Below, one piece after another: positions 23,756 through 32,253 of a stretch of 64,000 nucleotides of DNA. The stretch is from Planosporangium flavigriseum (GTDB lineage Bacteria; Actinomycetota; Actinomycetes; Mycobacteriales; Micromonosporaceae): positions 1 to 64,000 of the forward strand of contig NZ_JAATVW010000009.1 in the NCBI RefSeq assembly GCF_011947225.1, given 5' to 3'. The notes below the pieces were generated by a model. It was not told the DNA's origin and did not search any database. It worked only from the letters and a program-made list of their open reading frames with translations. The first letter of the stretch is position 1, and each line of letters opens with the position of its first letter. A program made the position numbers and the translations under genes.

Positions 23756-26524
23756 ATGCACCCGCGCCGGATCTTGGCCGCGCTCGCCGACTTGGCCCCG
23801 GCCGGCGGGGAGCGCGTGCTCGACGTGTCAAAGGGCGGCCAGCCGATCCTGTGGCTACGCGACCCGGCGCGTGCACCGCGCAACCGTACGGTGGACCGGC
23901 TGGCGGCCCTCGACGAGCTGCACCGCGACGAGCGGATCCTGCGCCGGGGCTGGGCGTGGGTGGTCGGCGGTGCGGAGGTCGACGGCGTCCGGCGCAAGGT
24001 ACGCCTGCCGCTGCTCGCCGAGCCGGTCCGGCTCGAACGCGGCCTGCGCGGGTACCGCGTCGTGCCGGCCGGGGACCTGGAACTGACCTCGCTCGTCACC
24101 GACCGCGAGGCGGCCGCGGCGCTGGAAACGGCGCCGGGGCTGGGCGGCCCGGAGTGGCTGCGGGCGGCCGGGGCGGCCGACTGGATACACACCGCCGCCG
24201 CGGCGGCGGGGGTGGCGCCCGAGCGGGTCGCAGCGGTCGACGGGGCGATGCCCCGGATTTCCGACGAAGAGCTGGTCGGCTACGCCGTCGCGGCGCTGTT
24301 CGTCGTGCGCGACGTCTCCTCGACCGGGCTCCGGGACACCCTGCTGACGTGGGCCGGCCGGGACGGCCTGGAGGAGACGGCGCTCGCCCGGGTGTACGGC
24401 GAGTCAGCTGGAGTTGACCGGCCGGACCCGGAGGAGACCGTGCTCTCGCCGCTGCCGCTGAGCCGGCCGCAGCGGGAGGTGGTGCGCCGAGTACGGCACG
24501 AGCCCGTGGTCGCGGTGTCCGGACCGCCCGGTAACGGAAAGAGCCACGCGGTGGTGGCCGCGGCGCTCGACACCGTCGACCGAGGCGGATCGGTGCTGGT
24601 GGCCACCCAGTCCCGGCACGCCGCCGAGGTCCTTGGTGACCTGCTGCGCCGTTACCCGGGAGCGGTACCCGTCCTGTTCGGCGACGCCGAGCGGCGCGAG
24701 GCGATCGCGGCGGAGTTGGCGCAGGGCGCGGCTGCCGGGGTCGACGACCGCCGGACCGGCGCCGACCGCGCGGCGGTTGCGGACGCCGAGGCAAGGGTGG
24801 CGGCCATGACGAGCGGGATCGCGGCCGCGCTCACCGTCGAGCAGCGCGCGGCGCAGGTGCCGGCGTGGGAGCCGCTGATGGCCGGACTGCGGGTGGACGC
24901 GCCGCGCGGTTTCGAGCCCGGATTCGACGTCGAGGCAGCCCGTGACCTGTTGCTTCGGGCCACCCCGGCCACCGACGACGGCCGGTGGCGGCGATGGCGG
25001 CGCAAGACGGCGCTGCGGCGGTTGCGCCGGGCCACCGGCTCGGGTGAGCAGGTGAGGCTGGACCGGGTATCGGCGGCGCTCAGTGCGGCGGAGGCCACGG
25101 TGGCAGCCGCCCGGCTGGCCGCGACCGGCGGGACCGACCTTGGCCCGTCCTGGGATGCGCTGGCCGACGCGGATGCCGCCCTGGCCGAGGCGGTCGGTGT
25201 CGCGATGCGTAACCGGGCTCGCAGCGCCCGCCGCTGGTCACCGGATGCGCGCCGGGCAGTGACGGCGCTCGCGACGGCCCTGCGCGCCGGGCGCAACCGA
25301 CGCCGGGCGGCCCTCGCCGGCCTGGACGGCGCGGCGCTCGTACGCGCCCTGCCGCTGTGGGTCGGCACCGTCACCGACGTCGAGGACCTGCTGCCTCCCG
25401 TACCCGGGATGTTCGATCTCGTGATCCTCGACGAGGCGGCGCACATCGACCAGATCCGCGCGGCGCCGGTCCTCGCCCGCGCCAGGTCGGCCCTCGTGGT
25501 CGGCGACCCGCGGCAGTTGCGGTTCGTGTCGTTCGTCGCCGACGTGGACGTCGCGGTGACCCTCGCCCGGCACGGTCTGGACGGGTATGGCGACCGCCTG
25601 GACGTACGGCGGGCGAGCGCGTACGACGTGGCCGTGGGTGCGACGCCGGTGACGTACCTCGAGGAGCACTACCGCTCGATCCCGCACCTCATCGAGTTCT
25701 CCGCGAGCAGGTTCTATCGCGACCGCATCGCGCTGATGACCAGGCATCCGCGCAACGACCGCGCCGATGCCATCGACGTCGTCCCCGTCGACTCCGGCGC
25801 GGTGGACGGCGGAGTCAACCGGGCCGAGGTGGATGCCGTCGTGGCCGTGGTGAAAGACCTGGCGGAGCGCAAGGCCACCGGCATCGGTGTGATCACTCCG
25901 TTCCGCGACCAGGCCGACGCGCTCGAGTCGGCGTTGCTCGCGGCGTTCCCCGTCGAGGACATCGAACGGCTCCGCCTGCGTACCGGTACGGTCCACGCGT
26001 TCCAGGGCAGCGAGGCCGACACGGTCGTGGTGTCGCTGGGCCTGGTGGACGGGGATTCCCCGGCGCGGCAACGGTTCGCCAGCGACCCGCACCTGTTCAA
26101 CGTCATGGTGACGCGCGCCCGTGAGCGGCTGGTCGTCGTCACCTCGCTGACCCGGGGCGGCGGCATCATCGGCGACTACCTCGCGTACGGATCGGTGCCG
26201 CTGCCCGCGGTCGAACCCGCCGGGGCGGACGGGAACGACTGGACCGCGCGGCTGGCCGCGGAGTTGCGGGCCGCCGGCCTCGCCGTGCGGGTCGGTTACC
26301 CGGTCGGGCGGTGGAGCGTCGACCTGTGCGTCGGCGAGGGTGACGACGCGGTCGGGCTCATCTGCGGGGTGCACCCCGAGGGCCTCCCCGCCCACCTGGA
26401 GCGCCAACGCGCGCTGCGGCGCATGGGCTGGGCCCTGCGCGACGCGTTCGCCAGCCGCTGGTCGAACGATCCGGTGCGAGCGGCTCTGGAACTCACGTAC
26501 GACCTGCGCGGAGCCACGCCGTGA
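23756..26524 (+). CDS. UPF1/DNA2-like superfamily I helicase with degenerate nuclease-like C-terminus
   Basis: 922 residues. The N-terminal region (1 to about 235) has no recognised domain. Helicase motifs follow: Walker A GPPGNGKS at 256-263, Walker B ILDEAAH at about 557-563, motif III VVGDPRQLRF, motif IV EEHYRS, motif V TVHAFQGSEADTVVVS and motif VI NVMVTRARERLVVV. An alpha-helical insertion (about 330-540) lies between motifs I and II. The last 100 residues resemble the small restriction-endonuclease-like domain often fused to such helicases, with VDLCV and GWALRDAFASRW. However, the active-site IECDG position reads LICGV, so it is probably not catalytic. The start has a CAGAAT box 8 nt before the ATG, consistent with leaderless transcription. 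Its 3' end overlaps the convergent reductase gene by 32 bp. Confidence 0.82.
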   Translation: MHPRRILAALADLAPAGGERVLDVSKGGQPILWLRDPARAPRNRTVDRLAALDELHRDERILRRGWAWVVGGAEVDGVRRKVRLPLLAEPVRLERGLRGYRVVPAGDLELTSLVTDREAAAALETAPGLGGPEWLRAAGAADWIHTAAAAAGVAPERVAAVDGAMPRISDEELVGYAVAALFVVRDVSSTGLRDTLLTWAGRDGLEETALARVYGESAGVDRPDPEETVLSPLPLSRPQREVVRRVRHEPVVAVSGPPGNGKSHAVVAAALDTVDRGGSVLVATQSRHAAEVLGDLLRRYPGAVPVLFGDAERREAIAAELAQGAAAGVDDRRTGADRAAVADAEARVAAMTSGIAAALTVEQRAAQVPAWEPLMAGLRVDAPRGFEPGFDVEAARDLLLRATPATDDGRWRRWRRKTALRRLRRATGSGEQVRLDRVSAALSAAEATVAAARLAATGGTDLGPSWDALADADAALAEAVGVAMRNRARSARRWSPDARRAVTALATALRAGRNRRRAALAGLDGAALVRALPLWVGTVTDVEDLLPPVPGMFDLVILDEAAHIDQIRAAPVLARARSALVVGDPRQLRFVSFVADVDVAVTLARHGLDGYGDRLDVRRASAYDVAVGATPVTYLEEHYRSIPHLIEFSASRFYRDRIALMTRHPRNDRADAIDVVPVDSGAVDGGVNRAEVDAVVAVVKDLAERKATGIGVITPFRDQADALESALLAAFPVEDIERLRLRTGTVHAFQGSEADTVVVSLGLVDGDSPARQRFASDPHLFNVMVTRARERLVVVTSLTRGGGIIGDYLAYGSVPLPAVEPAGADGNDWTARLAAELRAAGLAVRVGYPVGRWSVDLCVGEGDDAVGLICGVHPEGLPAHLERQRALRRMGWALRDAFASRWSNDPVRAALELTYDLRGATP

Positions 26525-27404
26525 ACCCGTCGAGGTCGTGCCGGGGCCGCCAGCCGAGGGCGGTGGCCCGGCCGGTGTCGAGGACCATGCCGTGGGCGAG
26601 CTGGTCGACCGCGTACCGGGTCAGGGCCGGCGGCGTCCGTCGCACCCGGCCGGCGAGCCGGGCCGCCGACGCCGCGGCGTAGGCCAACCCCGCGGGTACG
26701 TGTACCAGCCGGGCCGGCGTACCCAGCGCGTCCAGTACCCGCCCGACCGCGTCGTCGCGCCGGTAGGCTGTCGCGTCCGCGATGTTGTACGCGCCGGGCG
26801 GCCAGTCCAGCGCGGCCAGGCAGGCGTCGGCGAGGTTCGCCACGGCGGTCAGGCTGAGCGTGGTGTCCGGGCCGGGCAGCAGCGCCACACCGGCGCGTAC
26901 CGCCCGGCGCAGCCGGGGCAGCAGGTGCGGGTCGCCGGGGCCGTAGACGGCCCGGGGCCGAAGGGACACCGCCCCGGCAGCCAGGGCTCGGGCCTCGCCC
27001 TCGGCCTTGGTCCGGCCGTACGCGGTGCGCTGGCCGCCGACCGGGTGCTCCTCGGTGAGCGGCTTGGAGTGCCGGCCCGGCGCGTACACGCTCGCGCTGC
27101 TGACGTACACCACCGGCCGCCCGGCGGCCGCCGCCATCAGCCGCGCCGTACCGTCCACGTTGACCCGTCGGAAGGTGGCCTCGGTCGCGGCTCCGGGCGG
27201 TGGGTCACCCACCGCGGCGGCCAGATGCACGACGGCGTCCACGCCGGTCAGGTCGGGAGCGTCCCGCGCGGCGTCCCACGGCACGTGGCGACCGACCGGG
27301 CCCGGTCGGCGGCCCAGGCACACCACCTCGAAGCCGGCTGCCGCAGCGGCCCGGGCGACCGCGGCGCCGCAGAAGCCGCTCGCACCGGTCACCGCGAGGC
27401 GCAC
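26493..27404 (-). CDS. NAD(P)-dependent epimerase/dehydratase-family reductase (OleD-like)
   Basis: A 303-residue extended short-chain dehydrogenase. The cofactor motif GASGFCG is at 7-13, the Ser of YVSSASVY at about 103, and the catalytic pair Tyr129-Lys133 in YGRTK is intact. It is the last gene of a minus-strand operon with an OleA-like thiolase and an OleC-like adenylating enzyme. By that context it resembles OleD, which reduces a 2-alkyl-3-ketoacid to the 3-hydroxyacid; sequence alone would also allow a sugar epimerase or 3-beta-hydroxysteroid-type enzyme. The GTG start at 27404 lies inside the end of the P450 gene (16-bp overlap), which implies coupled translation. Confidence 0.8.
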   Translation of the reverse strand: MRLAVTGASGFCGAAVARAAAAAGFEVVCLGRRPGPVGRHVPWDAARDAPDLTGVDAVVHLAAAVGDPPPGAATEATFRRVNVDGTARLMAAAAGRPVVYVSSASVYAPGRHSKPLTEEHPVGGQRTAYGRTKAEGEARALAAGAVSLRPRAVYGPGDPHLLPRLRRAVRAGVALLPGPDTTLSLTAVANLADACLAALDWPPGAYNIADATAYRRDDAVGRVLDALGTPARLVHVPAGLAYAAASAARLAGRVRRTPPALTRYAVDQLAHGMVLDTGRATALGWRPRHDLDGFTAWLRAGRT

Positions 27405-28477
27405 GCCGTCACCTCCAGGCTCGCCCAGCCGGGCAGCGCGGCCCGGCGATCGACGCGGGCCCGCCGCACGACCGGCCGGTGCGGTGCGAACGCGGCGAGG
27501 ACGTCGACGAGCTGGGCGCGGGCCAGCCGGGCGCCGGGGCAGGCGTGCGGCCCCGCGCCGAAGACCAGCTGAGCGGTGGCGGCCGGCGCAGCCGCGACGG
27601 CGTCGGGGTCACGGTCGTGGGCGCGGGCGGCGTGCCGGGCCACCAGGATGAGCCGGTCGCCCGCCCGCACCGGCCGGCCGGCGAGGGTCCCGTCGGCCGC
27701 CGCGACCCGGGGCAGCAGCGGCGTCGGGGCGAGCACCCGGAACAGCTCGTCGGCCAGCGCCGGGCGCGTCGCCGGGTCGGCGGCCTGCGGCCATAAACCG
27801 TCATCAGCGCACCAGGCGACGGCTCGGGGAACGGCGGCGACGATCGTGTTCACCGCCGCCACCGCGAGCATCGCGGCACGCACGTCGCCGACCAGCGCGA
27901 CCAGGTCCGTGGCGGCCGTGTGGGCGGTCCGCCGGTGGCGGGGGGCCAGCGGGCCGGGCAGGTGGGCGCGGGCTCCGGCGGCGGCCGCGACCCGGGCGGC
28001 GACGGCGAGGTCGCGCGGCGTGAGGTCGCGCGCTGCGAGGTCGACGCCCAGCAGCGCGGCGGTGACCGTGCCGGACAGTTCGAGGGCCACGTCCACGACG
28101 TCGACCCGCCGGCCGGTGGCGAGGTCCGCCAGCCGGCGGTCCAGCACCGCCCGCCCCAGCGGCCGCAGCCGCTCCACGCCGGGCGCGCTCAGCTCGTCCG
28201 CGAGCGCGCGCCGCGCTCCGCGGTGGTCGTCGCCGGCCTGGTCGAACAGCACCCCGGCGCCGCCGCTGACCTCGCGGGCGATGCCGCCGGTGGTGCCGGT
28301 CGCCGTACGGTCCAGCGGCAGCCGGGTCAGCGCCTCCCGGTACGCGTCGGTGCCGTGCACGAGCACGGTCCGTCCAATCCGGAGGGCCGCGGCCCGCCGG
28401 GTGAGGCTCAGCAACGCGAAGAGCGCCGGATGGCTACGGGTGTAGACGGCCCGGTCACGTCGTCGGGCCGGCGTCAC
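27389..28477 (-). CDS. Cytochrome P450, short form
   Basis: A 362-residue haem monooxygenase candidate. The haem-ligand motif FGAGPHACPG places the axial Cys at 313, and an ELFR segment supplies the ExxR pair of the K helix. It is shorter than the usual 400-plus residues. The I-helix, normally AGxxT with an acidic residue before the Thr, reads VAAVNTIVAA, so the usual proton-delivery acid/alcohol pair is altered. The GTG at 28477 is supported by GGGAGG seven bases upstream and by a GTGA overlap with the preceding glycosyltransferase gene. It probably oxidises the lipid or acid made by the operon. No ferredoxin gene is adjacent. Confidence 0.82.
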   Translation of the reverse strand: MTPARRRDRAVYTRSHPALFALLSLTRRAAALRIGRTVLVHGTDAYREALTRLPLDRTATGTTGGIAREVSGGAGVLFDQAGDDHRGARRALADELSAPGVERLRPLGRAVLDRRLADLATGRRVDVVDVALELSGTVTAALLGVDLAARDLTPRDLAVAARVAAAAGARAHLPGPLAPRHRRTAHTAATDLVALVGDVRAAMLAVAAVNTIVAAVPRAVAWCADDGLWPQAADPATRPALADELFRVLAPTPLLPRVAAADGTLAGRPVRAGDRLILVARHAARAHDRDPDAVAAAPAATAQLVFGAGPHACPGARLARAQLVDVLAAFAPHRPVVRRARVDRRAALPGWASLEVTACASR

Positions 28478-30060
28478 GTGGTCGCCTCCCGGATGTGTAC
28501 CGCGGCCTCGTCGGCGGGGCGGTAGCGGCGGTCCCAGTACCACAACAGGGTCCGGCGCGGTCCCCAGGCGCGTAGCCGGCGCAGGCTGTTGTAGACCACG
28601 AGCCGCTCGTCGCGCGCGATCCGGTCGCTGTGCCGGCGGGCCCGGTTGAGTAGCTCCACGTCCTCGGAGCCGGCGTGCAGGGGGGTGCCGCTGGCGCCGC
28701 CACAGCGCAGGTACAGGTCGGCGGTGATGGCCAGGTTGTGGCCGTGGCACAGCACGTACGGCGTGCGGTACTCCGGACAGCGGTGCGCGCGTCGGAACCG
28801 GCCGTACCAGGCTGCCATCCGGACGGCGGCCGGGAAGAGGTACCGCTCGGCGAGGTTCGGTTGCTCGTCGCGGCGCGGGACGCTGCGCCCGCACGCCAGC
28901 TCCGCGCCGCCGGCCAGGACCGCCTTCGCGCGGGCCGTCCAGTCGGGCGCGGGCAGGCAGTCGGCGTCGGTACGGGCCAGCAGGACCGCGCCGTGCGCGA
29001 TCGCGTACCGGAACCCGGTGTCGGCGGCGGCCCCCGGGCCGCGCTCCGTCTCGGCGAGCACGGTCACCGGGAACGGTGCGGTGATGGCGAAGCGGCGGAC
29101 CACCTCGGCGGTGCCGTCGGTGGAGGCGTTGTCGACGACCACGAGCGAGAAGTCGAGGTCGGTCTGGCCGGCGAGCGCGTCGAGGGTCGCGCCGATGCCC
29201 GCCTCTTCGTTGTACGCGGGGACGACCACCCACAGTGGACCAATCGCCGCCGCCGGCTCCGTCCGCGTGTGCGCCGCGTCGGCGGTGGAGGCCCACGCGA
29301 CCGCCCGCAGCACGATCCGGCAGGCCATGTTGCACCACACCAGCACCCCCACCACCGCGCCGGCCGACCGGTACAGCGTGGCGTGCAGCGCCCCGGCCGC
29401 GGCGAAGTACGGTCCGGCCGCGAGGGTCAGCAGGTGCAGGGCGACCGCGGCGGCGGCCGCGGCGCGCAGGGCGGCTGGCCACCGCGGGCGGCCTTCCCCG
29501 CGCCACGAGCAGCGCACCATCGCCGTGGCCAGCAGTACGGCCAGCACCGGAAGGCTGAGCAGGACTCCCCACCGGCTGCCGCCGGCGGCGAGCGCGGTGA
29601 CCACGGTCGCGGCGGCCATCGCGGCGAGCAGACCCACGCCCAGCAGCGCGTCCCGGGCGGCGTCGCGGATCGGGTTGCCGCTGCCGGCCGGCTGGCCGCA
29701 CATCGCCCGTACGCCGGTGCGCAGCGCCCGGATCAACCGCAGCGATCCCCACAGCAGGGCTGCGACGAGAACGAGCCGTAGGGCGATCGGCCCCGGCTGG
29801 ATGCTGTCGACGGCGGCCGTGACGTGGTGCGGCAGGACGACGCCGGCTGCGCGGTGCAGCGCCGCCGCGACGGTACGGCTGCTCACGCCGAGCCCGCCGA
29901 GCACCACCGTGGCCAGCGCGACGAATGGCGCCGAGCTGATCAGCAACGCGTACGTCAGCGAGCCGGCGAGCGCGTCCCCGAAGGCCTCGGTGTAGCGGCG
30001 GTGTGCCGCCATGATCCGGGTCCGTGCCCGCGCCTGGGCGCGTCGAACCGGCTCAGCCAC
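28474..30060 (-). CDS. YihY/BrkB-like membrane domain fused to a family 2 glycosyltransferase
   Basis: 528 residues with two parts. Residues 1 to about 260 are a polytopic membrane domain. It opens with RRYTEAFGDALAGSLTYALLISSAPFVAL, the pattern of YihY/virulence-factor BrkB proteins, and has about six helices. Residues about 275-528 are a GT-A glycosyltransferase with VVVPAYNEEAGI, the VVDNASTDGT nucleotide-sugar segment and a RTDADC metal-binding DxD. The glycosyltransferase half is clearly paralogous to the stand-alone GT2 two genes upstream. No frameshift or internal start was seen at the junction, so a true fusion is likely. A bound lipid handled by the membrane part may be the acceptor (inference). 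The GTG at 30060 overlaps the ligase stop by 8 bp. Confidence 0.82.
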   Translation of the reverse strand: MAEPVRRAQARARTRIMAAHRRYTEAFGDALAGSLTYALLISSAPFVALATVVLGGLGVSSRTVAAALHRAAGVVLPHHVTAAVDSIQPGPIALRLVLVAALLWGSLRLIRALRTGVRAMCGQPAGSGNPIRDAARDALLGVGLLAAMAAATVVTALAAGGSRWGVLLSLPVLAVLLATAMVRCSWRGEGRPRWPAALRAAAAAAVALHLLTLAAGPYFAAAGALHATLYRSAGAVVGVLVWCNMACRIVLRAVAWASTADAAHTRTEPAAAIGPLWVVVPAYNEEAGIGATLDALAGQTDLDFSLVVVDNASTDGTAEVVRRFAITAPFPVTVLAETERGPGAAADTGFRYAIAHGAVLLARTDADCLPAPDWTARAKAVLAGGAELACGRSVPRRDEQPNLAERYLFPAAVRMAAWYGRFRRAHRCPEYRTPYVLCHGHNLAITADLYLRCGGASGTPLHAGSEDVELLNRARRHSDRIARDERLVVYNSLRRLRAWGPRRTLLWYWDRRYRPADEAAVHIREATT

Positions 30061-31516
30061 GGCCGTCCCCGGCCGCCGTCAGCCGTGCCGCGAGCGCCGA
30101 GGCGGCAGCCCGGTCCGGCTTGCGGGAGCGGCCGGCCACGGGCACCGGGGCGAACACCACCGCGTCCGGCCGGGCCGCGCCCATCCGGGCCAGCGGCGCG
30201 GCGAGCGCGGCCCGGAGCGCGCGTTCGTCGGCGCCCGGCTGCGGCTCCACCACGGCGACGAGCTTCTCGTCGCCGTCGCCGGCCGGCACCCCCACCAGCA
30301 GGGCCAGGTTGACGCCGGGCACGTGCAGCGCCGGCTCGTACAGGCCTGGGTAGATGTTCTCGGCGCGGCGCAGGATCATGTCCTTGCACCGGCCACCGAG
30401 CACGATCCGCCCGTGCGCGTCGAGGTGGGCGACGTCGCCGGTGGCCACGTTGCGCAGCGGTTCCTCGCCGAGGTAGCGGTGCGCCGCGGACGGTCCGGAG
30501 AGCAGCAGTTGCCCGGTGTCGTCCACCGAGGCGGAGACGCCGGGCAGCGGCGCGCCGATCAGGTCGCCGTCGCCGTCGAAGGCGGCCTTCTCCGCCGCCT
30601 CCACAGCCGCGGCGGGGAACAGCTCGGTCAGCGCGTACACGCCGTAGGCGGCGGTCGCGCCGGCCGCCCGTGCGCGGTCGAGAAGCGCCGCGCTGACCGG
30701 AGCGGAGCCACTGTAGACGGAGCCGGTGAAGCGGGCACCGGCGTCGAGGGCGGCGCGTAGCTGCGGCGGGGTCAGGTAGGTGTGCTGCGGCCGCAGCCGG
30801 CCCAGTTGCGCGGCGAGCTTGCGGGATGAGCGGGCCGGCTGCGCCACCGTCGCTCCGCTGGCGAGCGCGGGTACGAGCACGAAGAAGGTCCCGCCCAGCA
30901 CGACGTCGTCCGGGCGCGGCCCGACCAGACGTGCGACCGCGGCCATCCCGGCGCTCACGCTCGCGCGGGTGTGCACGACCGCCCGGGGTCGGCTGGTGGT
31001 GCCGGAGGTGAACACGATGACCGCGTCACCGTCCATATCGGATCGGTCGGGCGCGGCGCCGCCCGCGCGGGACTCCAGAGCCGGCGCGCAGCCGGGCAGC
31101 CGGCGGCCCACCGTCACGACGGGGCCGAGCCGGTCGAGCGATGGCAGCGCCAGGCCGGCCCGCCCGGCGAGCCGCTGCGCCCAGCCCGCCACCGCTTGGG
31201 CCGCCGCGTCGGCGACCACGAGTGCGGGCTGGGCGAGCGCCAGCCGGGCGGTGAGCACGTCCGGGCCGGCCGACGGATCGAGGACGGCCACGCGCAGCCC
31301 CAGCCGGTACGCCGCGAGCATGATGGCGAGCGCCCGCGGGCCGGGCCGGACCGCCACGCCGAGGGTGTCGCCCGCGGTGAGCCCGCGGTGGTGCAGCGCG
31401 CCGGCGTACATCGTGGCCAGGTCGGCCAGGTCGCCCCGGCGGATGCCCCGGCGGCCGAGCACCGCCGGCCGGTCCGGGTGACTACGGCGCAGCGCCGTCT
31501 CCAGTCCGCCGAGCAT
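30053..31516 (-). CDS. AMP-forming adenylating enzyme, OleC (beta-lactone synthetase)-like
   Basis: A 487-residue ANL-superfamily enzyme. The ATP P-loop FTSGTTSRPR is at 169-178, with Arg in place of the usual Lys. The A5-type motif YGVYALTE is at 291-298, the ribose-binding Asp in TGD at 361, a GGRCKDMILRR hinge follows and the C-terminal Lys lies in GRSRKPDR. The segment ENIYPGLYEP after the hinge resembles OleC proteins more than acyl-CoA ligases. With an OleA-like and an OleD-like gene in the same operon, the likely reaction is ATP-dependent cyclisation of a 2-alkyl-3-hydroxy acid to a beta-lactone. A plain acyl-adenylating ligase remains possible. The ATG shares one base with the upstream stop (TGATG). 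Confidence 0.8.
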   Translation of the reverse strand: MLGGLETALRRSHPDRPAVLGRRGIRRGDLADLATMYAGALHHRGLTAGDTLGVAVRPGPRALAIMLAAYRLGLRVAVLDPSAGPDVLTARLALAQPALVVADAAAQAVAGWAQRLAGRAGLALPSLDRLGPVVTVGRRLPGCAPALESRAGGAAPDRSDMDGDAVIVFTSGTTSRPRAVVHTRASVSAGMAAVARLVGPRPDDVVLGGTFFVLVPALASGATVAQPARSSRKLAAQLGRLRPQHTYLTPPQLRAALDAGARFTGSVYSGSAPVSAALLDRARAAGATAAYGVYALTELFPAAAVEAAEKAAFDGDGDLIGAPLPGVSASVDDTGQLLLSGPSAAHRYLGEEPLRNVATGDVAHLDAHGRIVLGGRCKDMILRRAENIYPGLYEPALHVPGVNLALLVGVPAGDGDEKLVAVVEPQPGADERALRAALAAPLARMGAARPDAVVFAPVPVAGRSRKPDRAAASALAARLTAAGDGRG

Positions 31517-32253
31517 CAGCGGGGATCCGGGGTCAGGTCGCCGCTGCCGCGGTCGAGGTACCAGCGGGCGGTACGCACGACCCCGTACGCCCGCAGCCGG
31601 CGGGTGGAGTTCTCCACCACCATGTCCCTGCTGCGCGCGATCGACGCCGTGGTGCGCCGGACCCGGTTGAGGAACGTACGGTCGGTGGGGGAGGGGCGGC
31701 GGGGCATCCCACCGCAGCGCTGGTACAGCTCGGCGGTGATCGCCATGTTGTTGCCCGCGTGCATGCGGTAGGGCGCCAGGTACTCGCCGCGGTGCGCCGG
31801 GCGCAGCCAGCCGAACGCGGTGGCGACGGCGACCGCCACGGCGAACCCGGCCCGGGCGAGCGGGCCGTTCTCGTCGCGGCGGGCGGTGATCCGGCCGCAC
31901 ACCATGCCCGCGCCGCCGGTCAGGGCCGCCCGGGCGGCCGCCACCCACTCCGGGCGTGGCAGGCAGTCCGCGTCGGTACGGGCCAGCAGTGCGGCGCCGG
32001 ACTCGATGGCGTACCGGAATCCGGTGTCCACCGCGCAGCCCACACCCTTGTCCAGCTCCGTCAGCAGCGTCACCGGAATCGGCGCGGTCGCGGCGAACTC
32101 CCGTACCACGTCCGCCGTCGCGTCCACCGAAGCGTTGTCGACGACGAGCAGCGTGAAGTCCACATCGGACTGGGCGGCGAGCGCGTCCAGGGTGGCCCGA
32201 ATGCGCCGCGCCTCGTTGTACGCGGGCACGATGACCCACAGCGGTCCGCTCAC
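31516..32253 (-). CDS. Family 2 glycosyltransferase
   Basis: A soluble 245-residue GT-A enzyme with VIVPAYNEARRI, LLVVDNASVDAT and RTDADCLP (DxD). It shares most of its length with the C-terminal half of the YihY-GT2 fusion downstream, so one arose from the other by duplication around the ligase gene. The GTG at 32253 forms a GTGA overlap with the thiolase stop and is preferred over a GTG four codons earlier. The sugar donor and acceptor are unknown. In this operon it probably glycosylates the lipid product or its precursor. Confidence 0.85.
   Translation of the reverse strand: MSGPLWVIVPAYNEARRIRATLDALAAQSDVDFTLLVVDNASVDATADVVREFAATAPIPVTLLTELDKGVGCAVDTGFRYAIESGAALLARTDADCLPRPEWVAAARAALTGGAGMVCGRITARRDENGPLARAGFAVAVAVATAFGWLRPAHRGEYLAPYRMHAGNNMAITAELYQRCGGMPRRPSPTDRTFLNRVRRTTASIARSRDMVVENSTRRLRAYGVVRTARWYLDRGSGDLTPDPR

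Noticed and set aside
30053-32239. Single 728-codon protein covering ligase and glycosyltransferase regions
   Set aside because: The upstream third is the out-of-frame shadow of the GT2 gene; the ligase starts at 31516 with a TGATG junction.
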